Shown: one piece after another, positions 51,141 to 61,883 of the stretch
Position numbering within the stretch: position 1 is the stretch's first letter
Layout: the number at the start of each line of letters is the position of its first letter
Assembly: GCA_902781455.1 (NCBI GenBank)
Contig: CACZJF010000004.1
Location: forward strand, 101,467-165,466
Origin: an uncultured Lachnospiraceae bacterium
GTDB taxonomy: Bacteria; Bacillota; Clostridia; Lachnospirales; Lachnospiraceae
Direction: 5' to 3'
Length of the DNA: 64,000 nt
Notes under the pieces: model-generated
Seen by the model: the letters and a program-made list of their open reading frames with translations, nothing else
Database searches by the model: none
What the model was told of the DNA's origin: nothing
Made by a program: the position numbers and the translations under genes

Positions 51141-52895
51141 ATGAAACAAAGATCCGGCGCGCTGCGCACTCTGACGATGGCTGTCCTGGCCATGCTGATG
51201 CTGCTTATGACAGAATGTACGGCCTGGGCGGCAGCATACAGCTTTCCGTATCCTTCCGCCCCTACGAAGAAGGGATTGTATGTCTGTCCCGGGATGGAGG
51301 AAGACGCGCTGGAACTGGGTATCAGACACGCAACCATTAATCTGAGTGTCGGTGATTTCATGCCGGACGCCGCTTACAGGAACAAAACACACTGTGTCCC
51401 TTACGTCTATGAAGGGACGACATACTGGTTTTCGAAAGCGTCCCTGGAGCAGTATGACAACGAGCTGAGCATTCTGGCGAAGAATAATGTTCTCGTGACC
51501 GCGATTCTGCTTCTTCCGAACCGAACGGATAATCTGAAATATCTGATCTGTCCGGCGGCGAGAGGAAAGAGCGCGAATTATTACCAGTGGAATATGAATG
51601 ACCCGAAGGCAGTCAGAGCGTTGAAGGCGATTGTGACCTTCTTTCAGAAAAGGTACAGCAATCGCAATGGTGCCCGGATCGTGGGCTGGATTGTCGGGAA
51701 TGAAGTAAACAATTCTTTGCACTGGAACTGGGCTGGTTATGTCAGTGCGGATACTTATATGGACCTTTACGCCGCACAGGTCGCGGAGGTTTACCGTGCG
51801 GCGCGCAGCGTCTATTCGAATGCGCGGATCTACATCAGCCTGGATCATTACTGGACCGCTTCAAACGGCAGTTACTGGTACGCGGGAAAGGATATCCTGA
51901 AGAAGTTCGCGGCATGTGTGAAGAAGAAGGGGTTGAATGGCGGGAAGTGGTGCATCGCCTATCATCCGTATAATATCAGTCAGTACGAGCCGAATATCAT
52001 GAGCAGCTCTGCTGCCGTGACAAATAAGGCAAGCACGCGCATCATTACCATGAAGAACCTGAAGGTTCTGACGAAATTCGTGAAGAAGCACTATTCAAAA
52101 AAGTGCAGGATCATACTGAGTGAGCAGGGGTATTCTTCTGTCACCGGGGGAGCCGATACCTCCAAGGAACAGGCCAGGAACATTGCCCTGGCATATTACA
52201 TTGCCCAGCAGAACAGCATGGTGGATGCTCTGATTCTGCACCGGCAGGTGGATCACACCGGAGAAGGAGAAAGGTACGGCCTGTATACCAGTTGGGGCGG
52301 TGAGAACGCTGCCTGGCAGAAGCCTTCGTGGAGTGCTTATAAATACGCTGATACGACACGCGTGGATCAGTACACAAAATACGCAGCCAAACAGGCAAAG
52401 AAGATCAGCGGTAAGAAGGTGAAGAAGTACTACACGGTCCGCAAAGGGAAACTGACCAGAACAGGTACTCCCTCGTGGTCTCTGGGTTATACTGATCACT
52501 TTGCGCCGTTTGGCGCACTGACAGGTTTTCAGCTTAATAATGGCGTCTATTATCTGAGTCACGATTATACGCGGAATCCGAACGTCCCGTGGGGGATGAA
52601 CCGCAGCGGTGTGATCAGAGCCAAAAAGTATCCAAAGTTTGGATTCGGGATCCATGTAACCAGCTCCCTGAGCGGATCCGCAACGGTTTATCTCAGACTC
52701 TGGTCCGGCTCAAAAAAGTATCTGGATGCTTCGGCAAAGATTCCCTGCGGGACGGATAATTATCTCAGTGTTAACCTGAGCAAGTGGAGCGCCCGTAAAA
52801 AGATCACGCGTGTAGAGATACTGATCCGACCTTACAAAACGGGTTGGAAAAACAAGACATCTGCCCGGATCTTTTCGGTTGGAATCGGGAAGTAA
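51141..52895 (+). CDS. Secreted DUF5722-type protein, glycosidase-like barrel
   Basis: The 584-residue secreted protein has a signal peptide (LTMAVLAMLMLLMTECTAWA). The main part resembles DUF5722 proteins, a TIM-barrel group near GH clan A. Candidate acid/base E188 lies in WIVGNEVNNS and candidate nucleophile E328 in IILSEQGYSS, the Glu pair pattern of retaining glycosidases. A basic C-terminal region (residues 400-584) looks like a beta-sandwich. The start follows AAGGAAAGG. Substrate unknown, probably a carbohydrate. Confidence 0.72.
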   Translation: MKQRSGALRTLTMAVLAMLMLLMTECTAWAAAYSFPYPSAPTKKGLYVCPGMEEDALELGIRHATINLSVGDFMPDAAYRNKTHCVPYVYEGTTYWFSKASLEQYDNELSILAKNNVLVTAILLLPNRTDNLKYLICPAARGKSANYYQWNMNDPKAVRALKAIVTFFQKRYSNRNGARIVGWIVGNEVNNSLHWNWAGYVSADTYMDLYAAQVAEVYRAARSVYSNARIYISLDHYWTASNGSYWYAGKDILKKFAACVKKKGLNGGKWCIAYHPYNISQYEPNIMSSSAAVTNKASTRIITMKNLKVLTKFVKKHYSKKCRIILSEQGYSSVTGGADTSKEQARNIALAYYIAQQNSMVDALILHRQVDHTGEGERYGLYTSWGGENAAWQKPSWSAYKYADTTRVDQYTKYAAKQAKKISGKKVKKYYTVRKGKLTRTGTPSWSLGYTDHFAPFGALTGFQLNNGVYYLSHDYTRNPNVPWGMNRSGVIRAKKYPKFGFGIHVTSSLSGSATVYLRLWSGSKKYLDASAKIPCGTDNYLSVNLSKWSARKKITRVEILIRPYKTGWKNKTSARIFSVGIGK

Positions 52896-52958
52896 GCAGG
52901 TTTGATTGACGGAATGGCTGTCTGCCGCCGGCAGACAGAAACGGTTGGAACAGGAAGT

Positions 52959-54116
52959 ATGATGGAGCAGGCAAAGATCATTGTAATTGGCGGGAAAGAG
53001 ACGGCGAGGATGGCATATGAACTGTGCGCACTTGCCGGTCTTGCGGAAGCCATCTGTTCCCGCACCGCAAAGCCAGAGCCTCTGATCGCGATGAAGCCGA
53101 ATCTGGTCGGTCCGATTCCGGCCGGGGACGGGGCGACGACGCATCCTGAGATCGTGGAAGGTGTGACTGCATACCTGCGCGACCATGGCTTTCAAAACCT
53201 GATTCTGATGGAGAGCTCCTGGGTCGGGGACAAAACGTCAGATGCCCTTCTTGTCACGGGATTTGGCGCGCTGAGCAAGAGACTCGGGATTCCCTTTTTT
53301 GATCTTCAGTCTGACCGGAGTGTGCCGACAGACTGTGCGGGCATGAAGATCCGGATCTGTAAGAAAGCACTTGAGGCGGATTACCTGATCAATCTTCCTG
53401 TAATGAAGGGACACTGCCAGACCAGGATGACCTGTGCGTTGAAGAATCTGAAGGGCTGCATTCCCAATGCGGAAAAAAGAAGATTTCATTCTCTGGGCCT
53501 GCATGAGCCGATCGGGCATCTGAGCGCAGGACTCAAGCAGGGATTTATCCTGGCAGACGCGATCTGCCCGGATCTGACGTTTGAGGATGGCGGAAATCCT
53601 GTTCAGATGGACCTGATGCTGTGCTCGTATGATCCGGTCCTTCTGGACACATATGCCTGCAGTCTGGTCGGCGTCAAGCCGGAATCAGTGTCCTACATCC
53701 GGATTGCGGAGCAGTGCGGGGTGGGAGAGAGCAGCCTGTCCCGGGAGTTGATATCCTGTTTTCTGGAAAAGAAAACCGACGAAGGGATCACGTATGTAAA
53801 GACAGACCAGCTGCCGGATCTGCAAGGCAGCAGGGGCCGGCAGATTCTGCGGGTGAAGGAGCGGGTACGCGAGCTGGATTCCTGCTCCGCCTGCTATGGG
53901 ACCCTGATTCCCATCCTGCACCGCCTGGAGCAGGAAGGCTTGCTGGAGCGGCTGCCCCACAGGCTGTGCATTGGCCAGGGATACCGCGGAAAAACCGGCA
54001 GTGTCGGAATCGGGAATTGTACGGCTGCGTTTGATGTTTCCCTGCCGGGATGCCCGCCGACGGCGGAAGAGATGGAGCGTTTTCTCAGGAGCATTGCCGG
54101 TTCTCTTGACGTATGA
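52959..54116 (+). CDS. DUF362 domain protein
   Basis: The 385-residue protein contains the DUF362 signature region: LINLPVMKGHCQTRMTCALKNLKG split across residues 140-170, then CIPNAEKRRFH. DUF362 proteins are often linked to iron-sulphur or redox proteins, but no ferredoxin domain is present here. Two Cys lie in SCSACYGT near residue 310. The start at 52959 follows GGAAG; upstream in-frame ATG at 52914 gives 15 extra residues. Function unknown; it sits between two secreted wall proteins but has no signal peptide. Confidence 0.75.
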   Translation: MMEQAKIIVIGGKETARMAYELCALAGLAEAICSRTAKPEPLIAMKPNLVGPIPAGDGATTHPEIVEGVTAYLRDHGFQNLILMESSWVGDKTSDALLVTGFGALSKRLGIPFFDLQSDRSVPTDCAGMKIRICKKALEADYLINLPVMKGHCQTRMTCALKNLKGCIPNAEKRRFHSLGLHEPIGHLSAGLKQGFILADAICPDLTFEDGGNPVQMDLMLCSYDPVLLDTYACSLVGVKPESVSYIRIAEQCGVGESSLSRELISCFLEKKTDEGITYVKTDQLPDLQGSRGRQILRVKERVRELDSCSACYGTLIPILHRLEQEGLLERLPHRLCIGQGYRGKTGSVGIGNCTAAFDVSLPGCPPTAEEMERFLRSIAGSLDV

Positions 54117-54134
54117 AGTGCGCAAGATTATAAT
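54106..54134 (+). promoter_or_regulatory. Canonical sigma-A promoter for the amidase
   Basis: TTGACG (54106-54111), a 17-base spacer and TATAAT (54129-54134). Its -35 overlaps the end of the DUF362 gene. Confidence 0.78.
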
Positions 54135-54178
54135 GGTTCCGATTGTCAAATGTTACAATAGTGTTACGGGAGCAAAGA

Positions 54179-55561
54179 ATGACGAACTGGAATAGAATCC
54201 GATCAAAGAGAACGGTGCTGCTGGGTATGATACTTCTCGCAGCGCTGTTTTTTGCCTTTCCTGCCTCTGCCGGCTGGAAAACAGCAGGAAAGAAAGGAAA
54301 GAAGATTACGTATACGGACGCGTCCGGAGAGAAAGTGACCGGACTTGTAAAGATCGCGGGACGTACATACTTCTTTAATGAGCAGGGGATCCTGCAGACA
54401 GGCTGGAAGAATACGCCTGAGGGACGACGTTATTTCATGGAAGAAGGAAAGCGCGGCCGCAAGCTTGGCGCCATGGCTGCCGGAGGTGTCTTCCAGATTA
54501 AAAACGCGCAGTACGGTTTTGACAAGGATGGCAGTCTGCTTCGCTCCACTGTCATGAAGAAGGGCTATGTCCTGAACGCGAAAGGGAAGGTAAAGGAAAA
54601 ACTTACCGGAAGTCAGTTCATTAAGCTGAAGGGGAAATGGTATTTTTATAAAAAGAAAAAAGGACTTCTGAAGGACCAGGTATTTAAGTTCGAGGGTGAT
54701 TATTACTATGTTGACGAGGACGGGGTCCGTCAGACTGGCTGGATCTCATGGGACGGCGGTGACTATTATTTCCAGAAAGACGGAACCGCGGTTACCGGAA
54801 AGAAGAAAATCGGAGGAAAAACGTATTCCTTCGGCAATAAAGGACGCCTGATGGGGACGAGAGAGAATCCGGACACGGAAGAAGCCTCTGATACCGGGAA
54901 GAAGACCGGGCTGCCGAAAGTCCTGATCATGTGCGGACACGGTCAGGGAGACAGCGGTGCGGTCGGCTGCAACGGTAAATACAAGGAATCAGCCTATACA
55001 AGAGATTTCGGAAAACGGCTCAACAAGGCACTGAAGAATACCGACGCTGTCAATGTTACCCTTTTCAATACAAAGTATGACATGTTCCAGCAGATGAAAT
55101 CTGTTGTAAACCGTGTCGGGTCGTTTTCCGGAAACGGAAAAAAGAAGAAAAAGCTGCTCTCTTCCATAAAGAAGAACCGCAAAATCCCGAAGCTGACAGA
55201 GTTTGACTATGCCATCGAGATACACTTCAACGCGACGGCTCCGGGCGGGAAGGATCCGGGCGGAAACGGGGCCAGAAAGGGAACCGGCATCTACATCAAC
55301 AGCCATAAGAAAAAGGAAAAGGCTAAAATTGACTCAAAGATTATCAGCGCGATCAATGGTACAGGCCTGAGAACCTGGGGTTCCGGCGTGTACAAGTCGC
55401 CTAAGCTGAGGAACGCGAAAGTATTTACGGAGATTGGAGTCAATTATTCTTTGTTGGAGACCTGTTTTATCGATGACAGGGACGATATGAAGTTCTATCT
55501 GAAAAATCGGGACAAGATGGCAGCAGCTGTTGCCGAGGCTATCGTGGATTTCTTATCGTGA
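54179..55561 (+). CDS. Secreted N-acetylmuramoyl-L-alanine amidase with cell-wall-binding repeats
   Basis: The 460-residue enzyme cleaves the amide between MurNAc and stem peptide. It has a signal peptide (TVLLGMILLAALFFAFPASA), then several choline-binding-like repeats at residues 35-230 (the repeat core is GWKNTPEGRRYFMEEG and TGWISWDGGDYYFQKDG). An Amidase_3 domain follows at residues 245-460. Zinc-site residues are H254 (CGHGQGD), E347 and H349 (IEIHFNA). The start follows GGGAGCAAAGA. Confidence 0.85.
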   Translation: MTNWNRIRSKRTVLLGMILLAALFFAFPASAGWKTAGKKGKKITYTDASGEKVTGLVKIAGRTYFFNEQGILQTGWKNTPEGRRYFMEEGKRGRKLGAMAAGGVFQIKNAQYGFDKDGSLLRSTVMKKGYVLNAKGKVKEKLTGSQFIKLKGKWYFYKKKKGLLKDQVFKFEGDYYYVDEDGVRQTGWISWDGGDYYFQKDGTAVTGKKKIGGKTYSFGNKGRLMGTRENPDTEEASDTGKKTGLPKVLIMCGHGQGDSGAVGCNGKYKESAYTRDFGKRLNKALKNTDAVNVTLFNTKYDMFQQMKSVVNRVGSFSGNGKKKKKLLSSIKKNRKIPKLTEFDYAIEIHFNATAPGGKDPGGNGARKGTGIYINSHKKKEKAKIDSKIISAINGTGLRTWGSGVYKSPKLRNAKVFTEIGVNYSLLETCFIDDRDDMKFYLKNRDKMAAAVAEAIVDFLS

Positions 55562-55622
55562 GATAAGATATGCCTGGTGACCATACACAATTCCGACAGA
55601 AACGTGAATACGGAGGAAGACA

Positions 55623-57183
<1,561 letters not shown>

Positions 57184-57227
57184 TCATGTGAGAAGGTCGA
57201 CACCGTTTTTTCAGGAGGAACCACGCT

Positions 57228-58433
57228 ATGGGAATGACGATGACACAGAAGATCCTTGCACGCGCGGCAGGGCTCGGGGAAGTACACGCCGGCGATCTGA
57301 TCGAGGCGGATCTGGATCTGGTTCTGGGAAATGACATCACGGCGAAAGTCGCGATCGATGAGATGAGCCGGTTTTCCAGCGATAAGGTTTTTGATAAAGA
57401 CAAGATTGCCCTGGTGATGGATCACTTTGTTCCGAACAGGGACATCAAGTCTGCCGAGAACTGCAAGTGTGTGCGGGAATACGCGAAGAAGCACGGGATA
57501 ACGAATTTCTATGATGTCGGACAGATGGGCATAGAGCATGCGCTTCTTCCGGAGAAAGGCCTGGTTGCAGCGGGAGATGTTGTGATCGGGGCGGACTCCC
57601 ATACCTGTACTTACGGCGCGCTTGGCGCATTTTCCACCGGCGTGGGGTCGACCGATATGGCTGCGGGCTGTGTGACGGGGAAGGCATGGTTTAAGGTGCC
57701 TTCCGCGATCCGGTTCAATCTGACCGGAAAACTTGGCCCTTATGTGAGCGGGAAGGATGTGATCCTCCACATCATCGGGATGATCGGTGTGGACGGTGCG
57801 CTGTATCAGTCTATGGAATTTGCCGGTGACGGGATCGCCAGCCTGACGATGGACGATCGTTTCACCATCGCGAACATGGCGATCGAAGCAGGCGGAAAGA
57901 ATGGAATCTTCCCGGTGGACGAGCAGACGGTCAGCTACATGGAAGCGCACGGTGCCAAAAACTGGACCGTGTTTGAAGCGGATCCGGATGCGGAATATGA
58001 GAAGGAATACACCATAGACCTGTCACAGCTCAGACCGACGGTTGCATTCCCTCATCTGCCGGAGAACACCAGGACCATTGACGAGGTGGGAGACATTCCG
58101 ATCGATCAGGTCGTGATCGGGTCCTGCACCAACGGCAGACTGTCCGATCTGTTTGCCGCCGCGGCTGTCCTGAAAGGACGCAAGGTTGCGGACGGTGTGC
58201 GCTGCATCGTCATTCCGGCAACGCAGGAGATTTATATGCAGGCCATGGAAGAAGGGCTTCTGAAGATCTTCATCGAGGCGGGCGCTGTCGTGTCCACACC
58301 GACCTGCGGGCCGTGTCTGGGCGGACACATGGGAATCCTTGCACTGAGATTTATCTGGCAAGTCCTGCTGTCGCGGCTGCCAGTGCCGTGGCAGGGCGGA
58401 TCGCGTCACCGGAGCATATCTGAGAGGAGCTGA
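57228..58433 (+). pseudogene. leuC: 3-isopropylmalate dehydratase large subunit, apparently frameshifted by an internal deletion
   Basis: The first 372 residues look like a normal LeuC, with the iron-sulphur cysteines in GSCTNGR and [13 protein letters not shown]. After GILA the frame changes: the in-frame reading continues as [10 protein letters not shown] and stops at 58433, giving 401 residues. A second reading frame from 58346 encodes [20 protein letters not shown] then SPEHI and a stop at 58423, the true C-terminal end. About 22 codons, including the conserved TTNRNFVGRMG substrate-binding loop, appear lost, roughly 64 bases. The protein would lack that loop and its C-terminus. Assembly error in the loop is possible. 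Confidence 0.8.
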
Positions 58434-58507
58434 ATATCATTAGCGGACGCCGAAGGTGAGAGGTTATGATATTCGCTTCCGAACAAAATGAATCAGATAC
58501 AGACATA
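58427..58507 (+). repeat. Dispersed intergenic repeat, copy B
   Basis: The first 74 bases match 17357-17430 at 58 of 74 positions without gaps; the last 27 bases (58481-58507) match the partial copy at 17319-17345 at 22 of 27. The repeat begins four bases after the original leuC stop and supplies the stop codon of the shifted frame. Confidence 0.75.
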
Positions 58508-58530
58508 TGGTTTTATGAAGGAGGAGTGTT

Positions 58531-59022
58531 ATGAAACTGGAAGGTGCCGTATTCAAGTATGGCGATAATGTAGATACCGATGTCATTATTCCGGCGAGGT
58601 ATCTCAATTCCTCCGATCCGAAGGAGCTGGCTTCGCATTGCATGGAAGACATCGACAGCACATTTACCTCCAGGGTACAGCCGGGAGATATCATTGTCGC
58701 TGAGAAGAATTTCGGCTGCGGCTCCTCCAGGGAGCATGCTCCCATCGCGATCAAGGCAGCCGGTGTCAGCTGCGTGATCGCGGACACATTTGCCAGGATC
58801 TTCTATCGAAATGCAATCAATATCGGGCTTCCGATCGTGGAATGTCCGGAAGCTGCCGCGAAGATTCAGGCGGGAGATACGGTAGAGGTGGATCTTGACA
58901 CAGGCATGATTACCGATAAGACACAGAATGTCAGCTGGAAGGGACAGGCGTTCCCTCCGTTTATGCAGAAAATTATCACAGCCGGCGGACTGATTCCGTA
59001 CATTAACGCAAAGGAAGCGTAA
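58531..59022 (+). CDS. leuD: 3-isopropylmalate dehydratase small subunit
   Basis: This is the swivel-domain subunit that pairs with LeuC to isomerise isopropylmalate in leucine synthesis. The 163-residue protein has the family features [28 protein letters not shown], and the C-terminal [13 protein letters not shown]. It looks intact while its partner does not. The start follows GAAGGAGGAG, just after the repeat. Confidence 0.95.
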   Translation: MKLEGAVFKYGDNVDTDVIIPARYLNSSDPKELASHCMEDIDSTFTSRVQPGDIIVAEKNFGCGSSREHAPIAIKAAGVSCVIADTFARIFYRNAINIGLPIVECPEAAAKIQAGDTVEVDLDTGMITDKTQNVSWKGQAFPPFMQKIITAGGLIPYINAKEA

Positions 59023-59109
59023 TGACTGCTTTGAAATGACCGGCTGTCAGACGGCGCTCATACAAAAGCGGCCGCAGGCGGGAAGAAGAGCAGATGCAGG
59101 AGACGGAAG

Positions 59110-60342
59110 ATGGCAGACAGTACCCGTGCAGGGCGGACAATTGGAGATAAGAGCTCCGAGAGAAGATCATTCTTGCTGCTTCGAGGCAGGAAGAAGACGG
59201 AGAAGGCAGAGGGCTGGGATTATTATGATTACAACCTGATGGCCGTGGTCGTTCTTCTGACCTGCTTTGGCCTTGTCATGCTGTATTCGACCAGTGCATA
59301 CGAGGCTTCTGTCACGTTCCAGAATGACATGCATTACTTCGAGAAGCAGTCGGTGATCAGCCTCGCAGCGTTTATTCTGATGCTGGTTTTTTCCAGGGTC
59401 GATTATCATGTCTACGCGAAGTATGCGTGGCCGGTCTATATTCTGTCGAACCTTCTTCTGATCGCGACACGGTTTATCGGAAGAACGATCAATGGTGCGC
59501 GCCGGTGGATCTATGTCGGCAGCATTTCATTCCAGCCTGCAGAGCTGGCGAAGGTGGCGGTGATCCTCTTCCTTCCCGTGCTGATCGTGAAGGCCGGATT
59601 CCGGTTCAGAAAGTTTAAAGTGCCTGCGCAGACCGCGGCGTGGGGGATTGTGACGGCATTCCTTACCTACCGGTTTACGGAGAATCTGTCGACTGCGATT
59701 ATAATCGTCGGAATTACCTACGTTCTGATTGTCGTCGCGCATCCGAATCCGAAGAGGCTGCTACAGCTGACCCTGGTTGTTCTTCTGGCAGGTCTGATTC
59801 TGTTCCAGATATTCCGCTTCACCGGCGTGCTGGACAAGCTTACTGACTCCGGATCCTTCCGGATTCAGAGAATTGCGACCTGGCTGGATCCGGAGAAGAA
59901 TCAGGAAACAGGCGGCTATCAGGTGATGCAGGGACTGTACGCCATCGGATCGGGCGGACTGTTCGGCAAGGGGCTTGGGAACAGTACCCAGAAGCTTGGC
60001 GCGCTTCCGGAAGCGCAGAACGATATGATCTTCTCGATTATCTGTGAAGAGCTTGGGATTCTGGGCGCGATGATCGTTGTCCTTCTGTTTGTATTCCTGC
60101 TTTGGAGGCTGTTCTTTATCGCGACAAATGCGCCTGATCTTCTGGGCAGTCTGATCGCGACGGGTATTTTCGCGCATATCTCCCTGCAGGTGGTTCTGAA
60201 TATCGCGGTTGTTCTGAACGTGATTCCAACAACGGGCATCACCCTGCCCTTTGTTTCCTACGGGGGTACTTCGATTCTGTTCCTCATGTCAGAGATGATG
60301 CTTGCCCTGTCGATTTCCGGACAGATCCGGATGAAAGCATGA
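59110..60342 (+). CDS. FtsW/RodA/SpoVE-family peptidoglycan glycosyltransferase
   Basis: The 410-residue SEDS protein has about ten membrane spans. Seen: MLYSTSAYEA, GARRWIYVGS with SFQPAELAK, TENLSTAIIIV, and GKGLGNSTQKLGALPEAQNDM followed by FSIICEELG. These fit glycan-strand polymerisation with a partner class B penicillin-binding protein. The QKLG-x-LPEA-x-ND segment is more like FtsW/SpoVE than RodA. The N-terminus (about 30 residues) is a charged cytoplasmic extension. The start follows GGAGACGGAAG. No PBP gene is adjacent. Confidence 0.88.
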   Translation: MADSTRAGRTIGDKSSERRSFLLLRGRKKTEKAEGWDYYDYNLMAVVVLLTCFGLVMLYSTSAYEASVTFQNDMHYFEKQSVISLAAFILMLVFSRVDYHVYAKYAWPVYILSNLLLIATRFIGRTINGARRWIYVGSISFQPAELAKVAVILFLPVLIVKAGFRFRKFKVPAQTAAWGIVTAFLTYRFTENLSTAIIIVGITYVLIVVAHPNPKRLLQLTLVVLLAGLILFQIFRFTGVLDKLTDSGSFRIQRIATWLDPEKNQETGGYQVMQGLYAIGSGGLFGKGLGNSTQKLGALPEAQNDMIFSIICEELGILGAMIVVLLFVFLLWRLFFIATNAPDLLGSLIATGIFAHISLQVVLNIAVVLNVIPTTGITLPFVSYGGTSILFLMSEMMLALSISGQIRMKA

Positions 60343-60425
60343 CAGGAAAGACATCTCAGACGGGGGTGCTGCGGCAGGAACACCAGAGGTGTTCCTGAAT
60401 ATAATTTATAAGGAGACCAGAGATT

Positions 60426-61883
60426 ATGGCTGAAGTAAGAACCAGATTCGCACCGAGTCCAACCGGCCGGATGCATGTCGGAAACCTCAGAACCGCTCTT
60501 TATGCTTACCTGATCGCCAAGCATGAGGGCGGCACATTTATGCTCCGCATCGAGGATACCGATCAGGTAAGAGAAGTGGAGGGCGCAGTCGATATCATCA
60601 ACCGCACGCTTCAGAAAACCGGACTGATTCCGGACGAAGGACCGGACAATCCGGGAGAGGTCGGCCCTTATGTGCAGAGTGAGAGAGTGAAGGCAGGCAT
60701 CTATACGAAGTACGCGAAGATGCTGATTGAGAAGAAGGAAGCGTATTACTGCTTCTGCGATAAGGAGCGCCTTGACAGCCTGCGCACAGAGGTGAACGGC
60801 AAGGAGATCCTGATGTATGACAAGCATTGTCTGCATCTGTCGGAAGAAGAAGTACAGGAAAAACTGGATGCGGGACTTCCTTATGTCATCCGGCAGAATG
60901 TGCCCAGGGAGGGAACGACGTCCTTCGAAGATGACATCTATGGCAGGATCGAGGTACCGAACGCGGAGCTGGATGATATGGTGCTGATCAAGTCAGACGG
61001 TTTCCCGACGTACAATTTCGCAAATGTCGTTGACGATCATCTGATGGGAATCACCCATGTTGTCAGGGGCAATGAATATCTCTCCTCCGCGCCGAAGTAC
61101 AATCGCCTGTACGAGGCGTTCGGCTGGGAGGTTCCGACGTATGTGCACTGTCCGCTGATCACGGATGAAGAGCATCATAAGCTGTCCAAACGCAGCGGTC
61201 ACTCCTCTTTTGAAGACCTGATTGAGCAGGGCTTTGTCACCGAGGCAGTCATCAACTATGTGGCGCTGCTTGGCTGGAGCCCGTCGGACGACAGGGAGAT
61301 CTTCTCACTGGAGGAACTCGTCGAGCATTTTGATTACCATCATATGAGCAAGTCTCCGGCCGTGTTTGATATCCAGAAACTGAAATGGATGAACGGAGAA
61401 TACATCAAGGCGATGGATTTTGATTCCTATGCGGAGCGTGCGATTCCGCAGATCAGGAAAACCATATCGAAGGATATCGATGTAAATAAAATTGCCTCGA
61501 TGGTAAAGACAAGGATCGAGGTGTTCCCGGACATCGATGGGATGATCGATTTCTTTGAGGCGCTTCCGGATTATGACATCTCCCTCTATCAGAACAAGAA
61601 GTGGAAGGTGACTCCTGAGAAATCACTTACTGTTCTGAACGGCATTCTCCCTGAACTGGAGGTGCTTGAAGACTGGAACAATGACGCGCTCTATGAGATC
61701 CTCAGGCAGTACTCCGAAAAGGAAGGCGTCAAAGCCGGATTTACAATCTGGCCTGTCCGGATCGCGGTATCAGGAAAGGCAGTGACGCCTGCCGGCGCAA
61801 CCGAAATCATGGAGGTGCTGGGAAAGGAAGAGTCCCTTCTGAGAATCCGGGAGGGAATCAGCAGATTATCTGATGCTCAGTAA
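60426..61883 (+). CDS. gltX: Glutamyl-tRNA synthetase
   Basis: This class I synthetase charges tRNA-Glu and, in species using the indirect route, tRNA-Gln. The 485-residue protein has the HIGH-type PSPTGRMHVGN at residue 9, RIEDTDQVREVEGA and the KMSKS-type KLSKRSG. The start follows AAGGAGACCAGAG. Its end overlaps the helicase gene by 11 bases. Confidence 0.96.
   Translation: MAEVRTRFAPSPTGRMHVGNLRTALYAYLIAKHEGGTFMLRIEDTDQVREVEGAVDIINRTLQKTGLIPDEGPDNPGEVGPYVQSERVKAGIYTKYAKMLIEKKEAYYCFCDKERLDSLRTEVNGKEILMYDKHCLHLSEEEVQEKLDAGLPYVIRQNVPREGTTSFEDDIYGRIEVPNAELDDMVLIKSDGFPTYNFANVVDDHLMGITHVVRGNEYLSSAPKYNRLYEAFGWEVPTYVHCPLITDEEHHKLSKRSGHSSFEDLIEQGFVTEAVINYVALLGWSPSDDREIFSLEELVEHFDYHHMSKSPAVFDIQKLKWMNGEYIKAMDFDSYAERAIPQIRKTISKDIDVNKIASMVKTRIEVFPDIDGMIDFFEALPDYDISLYQNKKWKVTPEKSLTVLNGILPELEVLEDWNNDALYEILRQYSEKEGVKAGFTIWPVRIAVSGKAVTPAGATEIMEVLGKEESLLRIREGISRLSDAQ

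Noticed and set aside
50139-51848. A 569-codon minus-strand frame across rpoD and the DUF5722 gene
   Set aside because: It spans two unrelated plus-strand genes and has no family features.
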